Notes: generated by a model from the letters alone, not told the origin. DNA of 64,000 nucleotides from Monilinia fructicola (GCA_008692225.1 VICG01000014.1:1116001-1180000), one strand, 5' to 3'; counted from the first letter of the stretch, positions 46,628-58,400 are shown. Translations and numbers: made by a program.

Positions 46628-47228
46628 GATGCACTACAAGCGATCCACACGACCGGAAGGATTTCCAACTAATAATTTATGAGCCGTAAGGCATTTTTGG
46701 CTATGCCATGCCATGCTATGCTATTGGAGCTATCAAAAAAGATGAATGGATATCCTCCTTCCCCTGAATCTTTTATCCTCGCATCATCCCCCCTCTGCAT
46801 AATAAATGCATACTCATGCCCATATGATATATAAATACAAACATAACCAACAAGCCCATGCTAATAATCCACAATAACCACCATCACCATCACCATCATA
46901 ATCATCATAGCATTCCAACCCAGATTACAAGTACAACCATATAACCATAATCTAACCACAATCACAACCACCTCCCTCTCTCCCGCACTCCCTCCACATA
47001 GATCTAAAAATCCAAAGAGGACACATCATTCATCCATCCATCCATCCATCCATCCATCCCGCTCCTCACCTCCAACACAAAATCAAGAGCTAGCTTCTTG
47101 AAATGAAATGAAATGTATTGAGATAACATGAGATAACATGATCCAGTCTGGGGATAAAAGAGAAAATCGAAAATAAAACTTGCGAATCATTAGAAGGAGG
47201 GAATTGGTGAGCCTTGGCCTGCCTATAT

Positions 47229-47633
47229 AAAATATAGATATAGATATAGATATAGATATAAATATAAATATAAATATAAATATGAATATGAATATGAATA
47301 TAAATATAAATATAAATATAAATATAAATATAAATATAAATATAAATATAAATATAAATATAAATATAAATATAAATATAAATATAAATATAAATATAAT
47401 ATAAATATAAATATAAATATAAATATAAATATAAATATAAATATAAATATAAATATAAATATAAATATAAATATAAATATAAATATAAATATAAATATAA
47501 ATATAAATATAAATATAAATATAAATATAAATATAAATATAAATATAAATATAAATATAAATATAAATATAAATATAAATATAAATATAAATATAAATAT
47601 AAATATAAAATATAAATATAAATATAAATATAC
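47229..47633. repeat. (ATAAAT)n hexanucleotide array
   Basis: About 400 bp of ATAAAT units, starting as ATAGAT, with ATGAAT variants near 47279-47300. Register is interrupted at about 47396-47401 and again at about 47609. Frames through it encode Tyr/Leu or Phe/Ile repeats on the minus strand. Confidence 0.95.
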
Positions 47634-47701
47634 ATACACATCCACATCCACATCCACATCCACATCCACATCCACATCCACATCCACATCCACATCCACA
47701 G
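47634..47701. repeat. (CCACAT)n hexanucleotide array
   Basis: About eleven CCACAT units directly abutting the ATAAAT array, so two six-base arrays of different sequence are fused. Confidence 0.95.
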
Positions 47702-48300
47702 CCACAACGTCAAACCCCCGCGTTCGTTTCGTCGCGAGTGCAACGCTCGTATCGTGTGGGGATGTGATGCGAGGGATGTTTTGGCCGGTTGGGACACCGG
47801 TGGGAGGAACGAGGGAAGGGCGCGGGAGGGTAGGGTTGTGCGGTGGGAGAGAGGGAGCTGGAGCTGGAGCTGGGTAATTATGTACTAGGTTTGTACAACT
47901 GTAGTGCACGTGGTGGTGTGCAGAGGGAGGGAGGTGGACATCATACATACACCGTAGGCTGGATCAAGGTTGGGAGGGAGGGATGTTGTGAGGAATTTTT
48001 ATTGATGGGATGGTGTGGGGTGGGTATGTATGTATGTATGTATGTAGGTAGGTATGTATATGTATGTGTGTACCTAGGTGGAGAATTTGATGGGTTGGAC
48101 GAGCGACTGTTCGGTGCTGGCAGCTGCCATGCTTGACGCCACGGATGGAGATGTGTCGTGCTCTCGACGCTGGGGATGTGTGATGCGCAAGCTGCACTCT
48201 ACTCTCTACACTTTACTCTCTACTCTCTTCTATACACACTTGTCCCATGCCATGCCATCTCATTCCATCGCAGCCCGGGCGATTCCAAGTTGGAAAATAT

Positions 48301-50668
48301 CTAAACAATCTGTACATAATTCGCCGGGACACTCTTCACGTGTCCGCCCTTCTCGACCTCAGCCCATCCATCTCCAGGGTCCTCTTTGATCAGCACGAAA
48401 CCTCTCTCCCTCGACCATACTATGTTCAGCGTCACTCTGCGCTGTGTACTCATATAGTGCTTCAACATATCTAAGCTTTTTCGCCCCTCTTTTGGGTGCT
48501 ACAGCTGGGCCTTGTTTTTTGCCCATCGAGATTGAAGAACCCGAGGTAGAAATTACGGAGACGGGTCGATTCGTGGGAGCTGGAGAGGAGGATGGAGGGA
48601 GTATCTCGAGGTAGGCGGTGGGGACTAAGCCTTCTTTGGAGCCGGCTTTGATCTTGGTCCAGCCACCATCTAGTTTGGTTAGTAGGTTCTTGTGGGGATG
48701 AGGAAATCAAGGGTGACTAACCATCTGGTTCAAGTATGGTAACTTCTGTGCCTTCAGCTACAGTGACTTCTTCGCTACCATTGGCATCATAGGCATATAA
48801 CATTTTCCCTCTAGGTTCATTAGATGCTGACCCATTTGGTACACTGCTGCCTGGCAATTCGCTGATATATATGCCGTTGGTGGAGGTGCTACAACCCTAT
48901 GCTTTTTTAGAAGTCCAGGTTTAAGACTTGAAGAGACGCTCATTGTTCTACCGACCGCAGTATCGGGAGGCGTTTCCTCGGCTGGCGATTTTGTTGAAAG
49001 AGATCTATTCGCACTAGCAGCATAACCCGAGCTTAATGAATTCATTGTGTTGGATCGACTCATGGTTGGAAGCTCTGCAACACTATCTGCGAGGCCTGTC
49101 CCTGGAGCCTTGATTGCATTTGCCGCTTCTTGACGCTCCGCCTTTAGTTTCTTCTTCTCATCTTTGGTCTGTTCCCCTGGACATTCCGCTGGAACTTTCA
49201 TCTCACATTTGCTGTGACACGTATAAACCACAATCTCTGCAATCGAATCCCTTTGCTGAAAGTCCCCATATGCGTTCACCACATAAATCGCAATTTGTGG
49301 GTATTTTGAAAGTTTGAGATTTGAAGTTGTGACTCTTTGAGCCTAACGTGACATCTCCCACCGCTTCTGTAATCGTTGATGTTTCAACCTCTGCCGTTAA
49401 TCTCTTGCGATCAACCTGATGCAGCTCTTCTTGCAAAGCAAAAATCGCCCTAACAACTTCCACTTCATCCCGTTTGTCATTACCCTCCCTAATTTGCTGC
49501 TTCACACGTTTGATACTTTCCACTTCACGGCGTTTCTTATCCACTTCCCTCCTTAGATCTCCAAGTTGAAGTTTTGATTTACTGAGAACGTTTCGAAGAA
49601 ACACCTTTGCCGTATCTCCTACCATCATCGCATCGTCATCATGCCATACAGGACTTGGTTCGAACGGCTTATCCGGAGGCTCTTGCCATGGCCCTACATT
49701 GTGTCTGACATACATCATGCAATCTAAAGCAGGCTGGTTTCTTGGTATCTCGGCCGACAAGTGACGGACAAACTCTGTGCTACGTTCCAGCATTCCCGTC
49801 TCCAATTGCGCCGCTAGTGACCATATGCCATTGAGTTTGATGGTGCGCGATTCGAATAGATCTTGTAAGCTGTCGAGAAGGTCCGGAACATACTCATGGT
49901 AGTATTTCTCCTTTTGCTTATTCGTCACGTTTATCGCGATCAAGTAGCTATTCTTAACGTTGTGCATTTCGAGAATCTGTTGCTGGTATGCATTTTGTGC
50001 TTTGGTCTTTGAATAATCAAATGAGGATTCTGCCTTCTTCCGTTTGTTCTCGACTTCCTGGCATGCAGCATCATACTTCCCCTTGACTTTGCGCAGATCC
50101 GCATATGTAGAGTCTCTCTCCTTTTCCAATTTTTCCGCATATTCAACGTGGCGTTTCCGTAACTCTTCGTAACGACCTCCAAGCACTTTCAATGGCTCTG
50201 CGACTTGCGTAATCAATTCCCCTCCAAAGCGATCGTGTTCCGCCGCGCGAGATTCGAGCGTGGTCAGTTGTGTTGTCCATGTTGTCAATGACGCACTGTA
50301 TCGGGTTGATTAACAGTTGCACAACGATTGTTAGGAGCAATATTCCAAACCTCTCGAGTGACCCAGGGGTCATCGCAGGTGTATCACCGACACTCAAACT
50401 ACTGGACTTCTTTGTCTTCTTCTCGTAATACTTCTTTGCTAAGGCATTGAGCTTTGCGCTATATTCCTTCTCGATGGCGCTTCGTTCCCGGTAGAATGCT
50501 TGAATGTCATCTAACCAGTTAATACCGTTGGACACCCAATTATTCGCCGATTTGAAACCATCCTAACAAGACATCAGAAGTCAGATAAGATAGTCATTCA
50601 GAAAGTCATGCGCTTTCACTAACCTTCAGTTCCAGGCCGAACTGAGGAGCAATGTCAACCTCGGCCAT
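48301..50668 (-). CDS. BZZ1: Bzz1-like F-BAR, C1 and double SH3 protein
   Basis: Exons 50624-50668, 50351-50562, 48722-50295, 48301-48669. The F-BAR domain begins at residue about 5 (FGLELKDGFKSANNWVSNG, NWLDDIQAFYRERSAIEKEY) and continues as a long helical region (KLEKERDSTYADLRKVKGKY, MHNVKNSYLIAINVTNKQKE). A C1 zinc domain follows (HNFKSQTFKIPTNCDLC, GFDCRDCG, CHSKCEMKVPAEC), a Ser-rich linker, then two SH3 domains (MLYAYDANGSEEVTVAEG and GGWTKIKAGSKEGLVPTAYL; VEALYEYTAQSDAEHSM and PGDGWAEVEKGG). Yeast Bzz1 recruits actin assembly at endocytic sites; the C1 domain is typical of filamentous-fungal relatives. Four frame problems occur: +1 at about 49221-49224 inside C1, +2 in ATATATAT at 48866-48873, and +1 at 48398-48400 inside the last SH3. 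Together these corrections give about 731 aa with all intron phases satisfied. (The first two cancel to +3, so exon 3 keeps its phase even uncorrected.). Confidence 0.92.
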
Positions 50669-51214
50669 GATTGATGTCGCAATGATAGTTTGATAAACTC
50701 AAGATCATGTGCAAATCGAAAGAAGGAAAGGGAAAAGATTCATATTAAATTTAGGAAGGTGAAGGTCAAGGTGAAGGTCAAAGTAAAAGAATGAAAGAAT
50801 GAAAGAATGAATATGAACGTGCTTTTGGAAGTGATGGATGGGGGTTGATTGGGATTTGGGGGGGTGAGTAGCAAGCATATGTCATCAGGCCAATAATGAC
50901 CGTAACGAAGAGTTAACTCGTACGCATAAATGGAAATGCCCCGCCAAATTAATTATGGTATTATATGGAATTATATTATATTCTCCGGTGCCGTCAATCA
51001 GCCAATAATGTGTAAAAGATTTGGGAGTTGGATTGGGAGTTGGGAGTTGGGAGTTGGATTGGGATTGGGATTCTTTATTCTTAGTAGTTTTGGGTTGGGA
51101 CTCGGGAAATTGATTTCAGTCGGATTTGAAGACGGGGGTAAGGGGGGTGTGATGGCGGTGATGATGGTGGTTACTGGTAAGGTTGGATGGTGTGGGTTTG
51201 GTAGTGGGCTATGC

Positions 51215-51296
51215 AGTCTATGCAGTGTATGCAGTGTATGCAGTCTATACAGTCTATACAGTCTATACAGTCTTTGCAGTCTATGCAGTCTATGCT
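51215..51296. repeat. 9-bp minisatellite (CTATGCAGT/CTATACAGT)
   Basis: About nine tandem 9-mers, variants CTATGCAGT, GTATGCAGT, CTATACAGT, CTTTGCAGT. A multiple of three, so all frames without a stop stay open (Ala/Val/Tyr repeats). Confidence 0.9.
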
Positions 51297-51621
51297 ACTG
51301 TATACATGTCCAGTATAACTATTATTCCGACAACAAACTATCATCATGGTATCCAGGTACCTGAGTAGGTAGTAGAAGGATCCTTGGATTCTTGGAAGGT
51401 ATGTACTCGAGGTCTACGGTTACCTAGGTATAATATAGTTTTATATAATAATAAGTATCAAAATTGAAAAGCGGCAACCAAATGTCTTCTAAAGCAGCGC
51501 ACTAATTGGTTCTAGAAGGAACCTGGAAGTGAAAGAAAGAATCCAGATGGATTGAATGCTCTACCTAGATACTCTAGTAACCTTGCCTTACGGACCTCCT
51601 AGTAGATCCACGGGTATCATC

Positions 51622-51654
<33 letters not shown>

Positions 51655-51699
51655 CTGCGTAAAGGGTGGCTGGCTGCTTGGGTGGCTGCTTGGGTAGTT

Positions 51700-52210
51700 T
51701 ATTAGAGGATGTGGCTGACGTAACTATTAATTATATAAAATCTTATTATTATTATTACATGGCTATTATTTTATTGTTCTTATTTGCTATATTAATAAAT
51801 AACTATCTGGGTATTGATTTCTTAAAAAATTGTATTAAGAAGAGTAAGGCTTGAAAATAATTAAATAATTAAATAATTAAATAATTCAATAATTCAATAA
51901 TTCAATAATTTAATATTCAATAATTAAATAATTAAATAATCAAAATTTAAATAATTTAATAATTAAATAATTAAATATATAAAGAGTAATTAATTATCTA
52001 TATAGATAATTAGCTATAGAGTTAGAGTATATATATAAATAGATAATATAATTACTTATTATATAAAAATCTTTATTATTACTTAGATAGGTATTATATA
52101 ACTATAGGTTCTAAGGTTTTGTTTTATAATATTATATTTTACTATATTTATTAGCCCTAGAGATAAATGACTGTTTTTTATTAAATTAAGAGTGAAGTTT
52201 AGAAGTTTGC
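51700..52210. other. AT-rich block with AATAATTA repeats
   Basis: Nearly GC-free DNA; 51845-51990 is an imperfect 8-10 bp repeat of AATAATTA. No coding signal. Confidence 0.6.
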
Positions 52211-52583
52211 CTAACAATCAATCAATCAATTAATCAATCAATCAAAAAACTGGAAAATTAGATTGACTCAAACTGCGCTAGTGAATTCTTGGTTAGCCTA
52301 ACTCTTCGACTCTTGGTTCACCCCGCCATAAGAAACAACCTATACGGTACCACCGTACCACACACTTTTGACTAGTACGTAGGTAGCTTTTCGTCATTCA
52401 CTTACAAAGAAAACATACTTACATATTATCTTCTCAACTTTTCAATCCTTTACAACTACTACCACATAATTTCTTATTCTTCCAGCTTCTCTTTGGCCCT
52501 ATTCTTCATCTCCTCCCCCTTCTCCTTCTGCTGCTCCATCTGACACCAAATTATCCTGACAACAATTCGAAGAACACTCAAAA

Positions 52584-54138
52584 ATGTCTTCATGGGCAGA
52601 CGAGGTTGCTTCACCCGCCGTAGAAAAGACTGAGGCAAGCAGTTTAGAGCAAGCGCAAGTTGATGGAGCTACTGAACCTTTAGGAGGTGGTACTCTTCAG
52701 GATGGGCAATATGAAGTTGAGGTTAAGCTCAGCGATATTCAAGGCGATCAATCTAGTCCATTATACTCTGTAGAGACATTTGAGCAGCTGGGAATGTAAG
52801 TACGAGCTTCACCTTTGCAGAAATCAAACTAACCAATCATCTCAGTGACCCTGCCATTCTCAAAGGTCTTTATGCCATGAATTTCAAAAAGCCTTCCAAG
52901 ATTCAAGAAAAAGCTCTACCACTCTTACTCAGTAATCCTCCAAGAAACATGATCGCGCAATCACAATCAGGCACTGGAAAGACTGCCGCATTCGTCATTA
53001 CCATATTATCCCGTCTCGATTTTTCAAAGCCAACTACTCCACAAGCCTTATGTTTGGCACCAAGTCGTGAACTTGCCCGTCAAATCGAGGGTGTCATTAA
53101 AAGCGTTGGACAATTTGTGAATGGCTTAACTGTACAAGCAGCTATTCCAGGTGCGGTCGAACGAAATGCTAAAGTAAACGCAATGGTTATTGTGGGCACA
53201 CCCGGTACAGTCATGGATTTGATCAAGAGAAGATCGGTCGACGCATCTCAGATGAAAATTCTATGCTTGGACGAGGCAGACAACATGTTGGATCAACAGG
53301 GTCTTGGGGATCAGTGCATGAGAGTCAAGTCGTAAGTATGGTCTTTTTTCAGGATTTCAGTATCATGTTCTAATTCCTCAAAGGATGATTCGAACTGAGC
53401 AGATTCTACTCTTTTCTGCAACTTTCCCTGATGAGGTCTACGGTTTTGCCCAACAATTTTCATCGAATGCGAATGAGATCAAGTTGAAGCGTGATGAACT
53501 TACTGTATCCGGCATCAAACAAATGTTCATGGATTGTCCAGATGAAACCGGAAAATATGAGATTCTAGTCAAGCTTTATGGTTTGATGACAATTGGCTCC
53601 TCGATCATTTTTGTAAAGGTATGTCTTGATGCATCCGCTCTCTCGATAGTTATGCTGACCAATCTTATAGCGCAGAGATACCGCCAGTCGTATTGCGGAG
53701 CGTCTAACCCAAGAAGGCCACAAGGTTGCCGCAATTCACGGAGCTTTCGAGGGTGCAGAGAGAGAGATGCAGTGCTTGAGGATTTCCGACAAGGAAGGGC
53801 CAAGGTTCTTATCACAACAAATGTTTCTTGCCAGAGGTATTGATGTTCAATCTGTCTCAATGGTCATCAACTATGATATCCCTATGAAGGGCCGATCGGA
53901 TTCAGAGCCTGACCCGGAAACCTATCTCCACCGTATTGGTCGAACCGGTAGATTCGGGCGTGTCGGTGTGAGTATCAGCTTCGTTTTCGACAGACGGAGT
54001 TATGATGCACTCAACGAAATTGCAAAGCATTACAATATTGACCTCATCAAGCTCAATCAAGATGACTGGGATGAGACGGAGGAAATTGTGAAGAAAGTCA
54101 TTAAATCAAGCCGTGCTGGTACCAACTTGCAGTCTTGA
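52584..54138 (+). CDS. DBP5: DEAD-box mRNA export helicase Dbp5
   Basis: Exons 52584-52795, 52846-53331, 53384-53618, 53671-54138. The acidic N-terminus [15 protein letters not shown] is followed by the Q motif region ([17 protein letters not shown]), Walker A ([13 protein letters not shown]), motif Ia (APSRELARQ), DEAD box ([18 protein letters not shown]), SAT ([18 protein letters not shown]), motif IV (GSSIIFVK), ARGID and motif VI ([15 protein letters not shown]). [13 protein letters not shown] and the C-terminal [19 protein letters not shown] mark Dbp5 rather than eIF4A. It remodels mRNPs at the cytoplasmic face of the nuclear pore. Two changes in exon 4 (+2 in an AG run, 53757-53766; +1 in TTT, 53824-53826) cancel: the frame is open, but about twenty residues between them are scrambled away from the family sequence [20 protein letters not shown]. 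Corrected length is about 465 aa. Confidence 0.95.
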
Positions 54139-55649
54139 TCTCTTCAAAAGGATCATGCAACCATTTGTATATTTTTCTGCACTTGCTTGCTTTGGGCAAA
54201 ATATTGGGGGACAAGCGGGCGTTTGCATATATGCATAAGCTCATGTTAGACGGGGAGGCTCAAGATGCTTACGGGGATTTTTTGAAGGAAGGATTTGCGC
54301 AAGCGAGGTTATTCTGGGTTGCAGACACAGCCGCGAAATACGCTTTTAAAATTCTAATCGTGGATGAATCACGAGTGTATGTCACCGAGTGACCATGATC
54401 AATGATATTATCCAAAATAAATAGCTGCAACATAACGAATCGAGAAAGCTATGAAGAAGATACCTTGTCATTTTTAACAAAATTAGAAAATTCAATATTT
54501 TGACACGTATGAAAAATACAGTGCACCAGTGAACAGCCAATGATGATGGCGCGCGTACTCTTCCATCTACTCCGTACTTCCGGACTCGAATGGAGGGTAT
54601 GGGTTTTGTCTAACATTCCCACCACCAGCCATGAACTGATATTGGCCTACATTGTGGTCATCAATCATAACCCGCACCCAAGTGGATTCGGGTATCTTGA
54701 TTAGCATGCGGCGTAGCTAAGATCTCGGATGCAAAACATCAATGTCTTTATTAAAATTTCAACATGCTTACATCTTCACTGAAACAGTTCTGCTTACCTC
54801 AATGAACCTTGGAAAGGCACAGAGAAACACGAACGGCGATGAAACATATTTCTCCTTTTTCAGTGATTTCCATTGCAATCATCGTCTCGAACCCCATTTC
54901 ATAGAGAGTCACGTGTACTTAACCTTGTAACCGCCAGGGCCAATTTCTTCAGCGCTTACTTGCATAGCTAGACAGCATCCACCATACAGGTAACGTGGCT
55001 TATCATCACATCAAACATGGGTCAACTATTATGGCAGCGGCTATGTATCTTGAACCCAGCGGCAGTATCATGCAGAGTCTCACAATTCGTACATGGAGAA
55101 TCGTGACGCCATGTGTATGGCCCATAGGCCGGTTGCTAGAAAGACTCTATTGGCTTTCAAGGTGGTGTTGCGCGGGGTGTTTTCGGTGCTGTATGAGCAT
55201 ATCGTTGATTTCTCTCGATAAACTTTCTACATCATTATTCCATTTTCCTTCTGTTTCTCACGTATCTCCTTGCTGTCAAGTTTTTCCTTGATTTTTTTTT
55301 GGTTTCCTTTTCTCTATCAGTATCATTAATGTCATGGGTTTCTTTGAAGTTTCTCTTAGATTCGTATTATAATGATGTATGAGACGCTGGACGACTCGAA
55401 AAGTGCTTTGTTTCCATCTTTGAGGTCAGTTGAATCTATTTCTGGCTCTTCTATTTCCTATATACATGCCGCCTGATTTGAGACCACAATTTGAGACTTC
55501 TGTATCCAACGGATTGAATGACTTTGGGAACTATGACCTCAACTTCTTGATGATCACAAGCCTTATGAAGTTTCGAAAAGTCTAAAGCATTTGGGAAATG
55601 TATATACACAAACAATGCTGACATCCACACTCCTACAGTGTTTCTGAGA
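54139..55649. other. Intergenic with a possible small minus-strand gene
   Basis: 3' region of DBP5 followed by the candidate at 54567-55010 and pyrimidine-rich sequence (55250-55330). No supported plus-strand gene. Confidence 0.4.
54567..55010 (-). pseudogene. Possible small gene or gene remnant, unrecognised
   Basis: Two protein-like segments lie on the minus strand. The one nearer 54.6-54.7 kb reads LIKIPESTWVRVMIDDHNVG then QYQFMAGGGNVRQNPYPPFE and ends at a TAG (54567-54569). The other, around 54.93-55.01 kb, reads YLYGGCCLAMQVSAEEIGPG then GYK, followed by a GT. They could be two exons, but the sequence between holds stops and no clean splice pair, and no start is evident. The family is not recognised. 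It may be a small secreted-type protein gene or a decayed copy. Confidence 0.25.
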
Positions 55650-58400
55650 ATGGCAATGTTACCATCGAGCCTCCTCCTACTCATATACGCATTCTCGACT
55701 TGTGTGAATGCAGAATTTTCCTTACCATCTCAAGTAACGAGTTTCATTCCAACGTGCGCTCAAGTCTGCTTTGAGTCTTTCGTAGAAGACAACTTTCCGT
55801 CGAGTGTTTGTGGCGAGACACACCTACTTTGAATTGCCTGTGTGAAAATGGCAGTAAGTCTACATATACAGTGGGAGAGGGGGCAGTACAATGTATAATG
55901 TCAGAAGCCAGTATTGGCTTCTGTATTGGAGATGATTCTTCTAGTGAGTGATTATTGAAATTGGCTCGATAAATCTTGCTGATTTATCTGGTAGATGATA
56001 CGGTATTGAAGGCATATAATATGTGTAATTCTGACAAGAGTGCGCTACCAAATACGCACAGCACTCTCACAGCAACCCTCGTACTACAATCTGGCTCTAG
56101 TATCGTACAAAATTGCTCCGGTAGCTACAACAAGTGCTAGTGGGTCAGTAGCTACTACTCTACGCACAACTGCATCTGCAACTACATCAGCAGCTACCGC
56201 TACAACTACTCCAAGCTCGACCACCGATTCAAAATCATCGACTGGAGTATCGCAACCAGCAGCTGCCACAAGTGCATCTTCATCACCAGATAAGGGGAAC
56301 CCAGTGTTATCGACAGCACAAATAGCTGGAATTGTGGTGCGGGAGTCGGTGGTATCATATTGGTAGTTGTAATTATATTGTTGTTCGCCTGTATGAGGCG
56401 AAAAAGGCAAGCGAATCGAGATAGCGGATATCTTCCATTTCAACAAGAACCGTCCATGAGCATCAAATCTCAATCACATTTCGGTACAACGAACCCAATG
56501 GCTCCATCACCAGCTTCAATTTCAACCCGAGGGCCAACACCAATAGGGCCATTTTCAGGGGCTCGAATGCCTCCCAGAGTACCGCTCATAAGGAGGGACC
56601 AACCGAGTCCTGATCCTTTCTCTCGAAGGAATGTCACCCCAGAGGGCATTGGCCTCGCGATGACCTCCGAAAGCCCCCGAAATAATCTCTTAAATCCTAT
56701 GGGTTACACTGAAGAAGTGTTCCAGCGTGGGCCTTCTCCACTTTTACCCGAAAGACCTACCCTCACCTTACAAGTTCCTCTCCAGCAAAATTCAAACACC
56801 ATCCATACTGCTGCTTATCAGCAACCTTCAAACGTAGCGGGTAATAATCGACAATCAATGGATACCCAATTCGAAGATGAAGACACATGCAACACAGCTG
56901 TAGCGTCCGAGGCACCATGGAATGCTGCCCCCTATGGTTTTATGTCTAATGAAAAAGTTCCCCAACGGCCCGACCCCGCATACTATCAAACGCCTCGCCT
57001 CCGAGGTGAGCTTTCGCCAAATGTCACCGAAGCTATTATCAATTCCTACAAGGATCCTTCACCAGAATCCGACTTCTACGTACGCCCCCTTAATATCCAA
57101 AGGAATTTTTCACAACCTCGTTATCCCGAAATTTCAATGAAACCTCCAGTAAGCCGCAATACTTCTCTCAAGGATCCTCTCACAGCATCCTCCCCTGTAT
57201 CCTCTGCAAGATCCCGCACGCGGGCGTCCCCCATCAGTTGAGGTCGACCGATTAAACTCCCTGGTGCAATCCAACCCTTCATTCCGTCGTGCCCTTCGAA
57301 AATCCGCCCATAATCCAGCAGGACCATACGATCACGACCGCGCGTCGAGAGCCTCTGCAGGTTCTATGACATCATTTGAAACCATCGACTCCATCAATCC
57401 CGAAGCCCAAGAGCTTGCTGGCGACACCAACCTCAGTCCCGTCGTTGAATCTCCCTCCGATAGCCAACATGGTATCGGTAAATCTCCTGTCAAATACCCT
57501 AAAATTAAAGGCAATAATAACTCGAGTCACCGCCATTCCCGTAACCGCACCCGTACATCAATAATAACCAATTTCCCTGCTCCGCCACACATATCCATCG
57601 AGTCTCCCACTCACCCCCCAGCGGCCCATATCAAGAAGCCCTGGCAAGAAGCCGAGATCGCCGCCCAGAGAATGCGTATGTCATCTCTAGGCCTCTCGTC
57701 TGGCAGCCATCTCTCCCCCGGCATTCAGAATTCTGCCATCACAATCCGCAAAAGCAGTGATTTCTTCGGTCCTACTACTTTAGCTCCAAAGAGTCCTCCA
57801 CCTCCAATACCTTTACCGCTACCACCAAATAATAGGCAAAAGAGATATAAGTCCAGCCGGCATGAGTTCACGTGTTGGTAAAAGAAACGCTCCACCGCCT
57901 CCTCTAAGCCTCTCCTCTTCCTCTCTCAACACGCAACCCTCACAAAATAAATGGAGAGTCATTCCTTCCACCACTCCCCAAAACGAACAAACCATCTCTC
58001 TCGCATCCCCTCATTATCGTCCCCAGGTTCTAAACGGCATCTTAAAGAAAGACAGCGCTCACTCTTTAAAACCCACGAGCAACCCAGAACCCGAAATCTC
58101 TTTAGTCTACAGTCAAGAAACTCGAAGTCCCACGTTCGACCCGAGACTCACGCAGATGACTACTATGTCGGATATCAGGGCTCAGGGCAAGCACCTATTT
58201 CCAACACTGATTCCAATTCTACTTCCAATGCAGACATGAATCAAAACCCAGCAATCTATTCCAACAACGACGGACCGGGTCAAACCACCATCATCGATAT
58301 CAATCATGATAATCACGGGGGCTTACCAAAGACGCCAGGCTGGGTACCAAAATTAACTCCGACGAGGAGGGGAAACGATCTGTTTTTGAATGTCCAATGA
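55650..58400 (+). CDS. CFEM-domain single-pass membrane protein with long cytosolic tail
   Basis: The ATG at 55650 begins the signal peptide MAMLPSSLLLLIYAFSTCVN. A CFEM-type Cys domain follows: CAQVCFESFVEDNFPSSVC, CLCENG, CIMSEASIGFC. Intron 55944-55994 (GTGAGT) leads into a Ser/Thr-rich stalk, a membrane segment (GVGGIILVVVIILLFACM) and a basic stop-transfer MRRKR. Then comes about 600 residues of disordered, Pro/Ser-rich cytosolic sequence including APPPPLSLSSSS, ending GWVPKLTPTRRGNDLFLNVQ. CFEM domains are fungal extracellular modules, some of them haem-binding or virulence-linked; the tail suggests a receptor or stress-sensor role, which is inference. The frame is interrupted repeatedly: 55818-55823 (ACACAC, +2), 56109-56112 (A4, +1), about 56334-56343 (G-rich), about 57222-57232 (GGG or CCCCC, +1), 57857 (+1), about 58140. 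The order and continuity of the pieces support one gene. Confidence 0.75.

Larger units (their letters stand above)
46628..48300. other. Intergenic with very long hexamer arrays
   Basis: Contains an ATC/ACC triplet tract (46870-46915), (CATC)n near 47028-47058, the (ATAAAT)n/(CCACAT)n compound array at 47229-47701, and GTAT repeats near 48025-48060. The long frames in this region are repeat-encoded. Confidence 0.75.
50669..52583. other. Intergenic with a 9-bp minisatellite and AT-rich DNA
   Basis: Divergent promoter space between the F-BAR and helicase genes. Holds GAAAGAAT-type repeats (50790-50812), GGGAGTTG repeats (51023-51060), the 9-bp array at 51215-51296, (TCAA)n at about 51623-51650, and a very AT-rich block at about 51700-52210. 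A pyrimidine-rich leader (52490-52545) precedes the helicase ATG. Confidence 0.6.

Noticed and set aside
47090..47948. Minus-strand frames of about 235-241 codons
   Set aside because: Produced by six-base arrays; overlapping frames are equally long and there is no non-repetitive domain.
54135..54392. Plus-strand frame just after the DBP5 stop
   Set aside because: Lies where the DBP5 3' UTR is expected, overlaps its stop codon, and has no domain.
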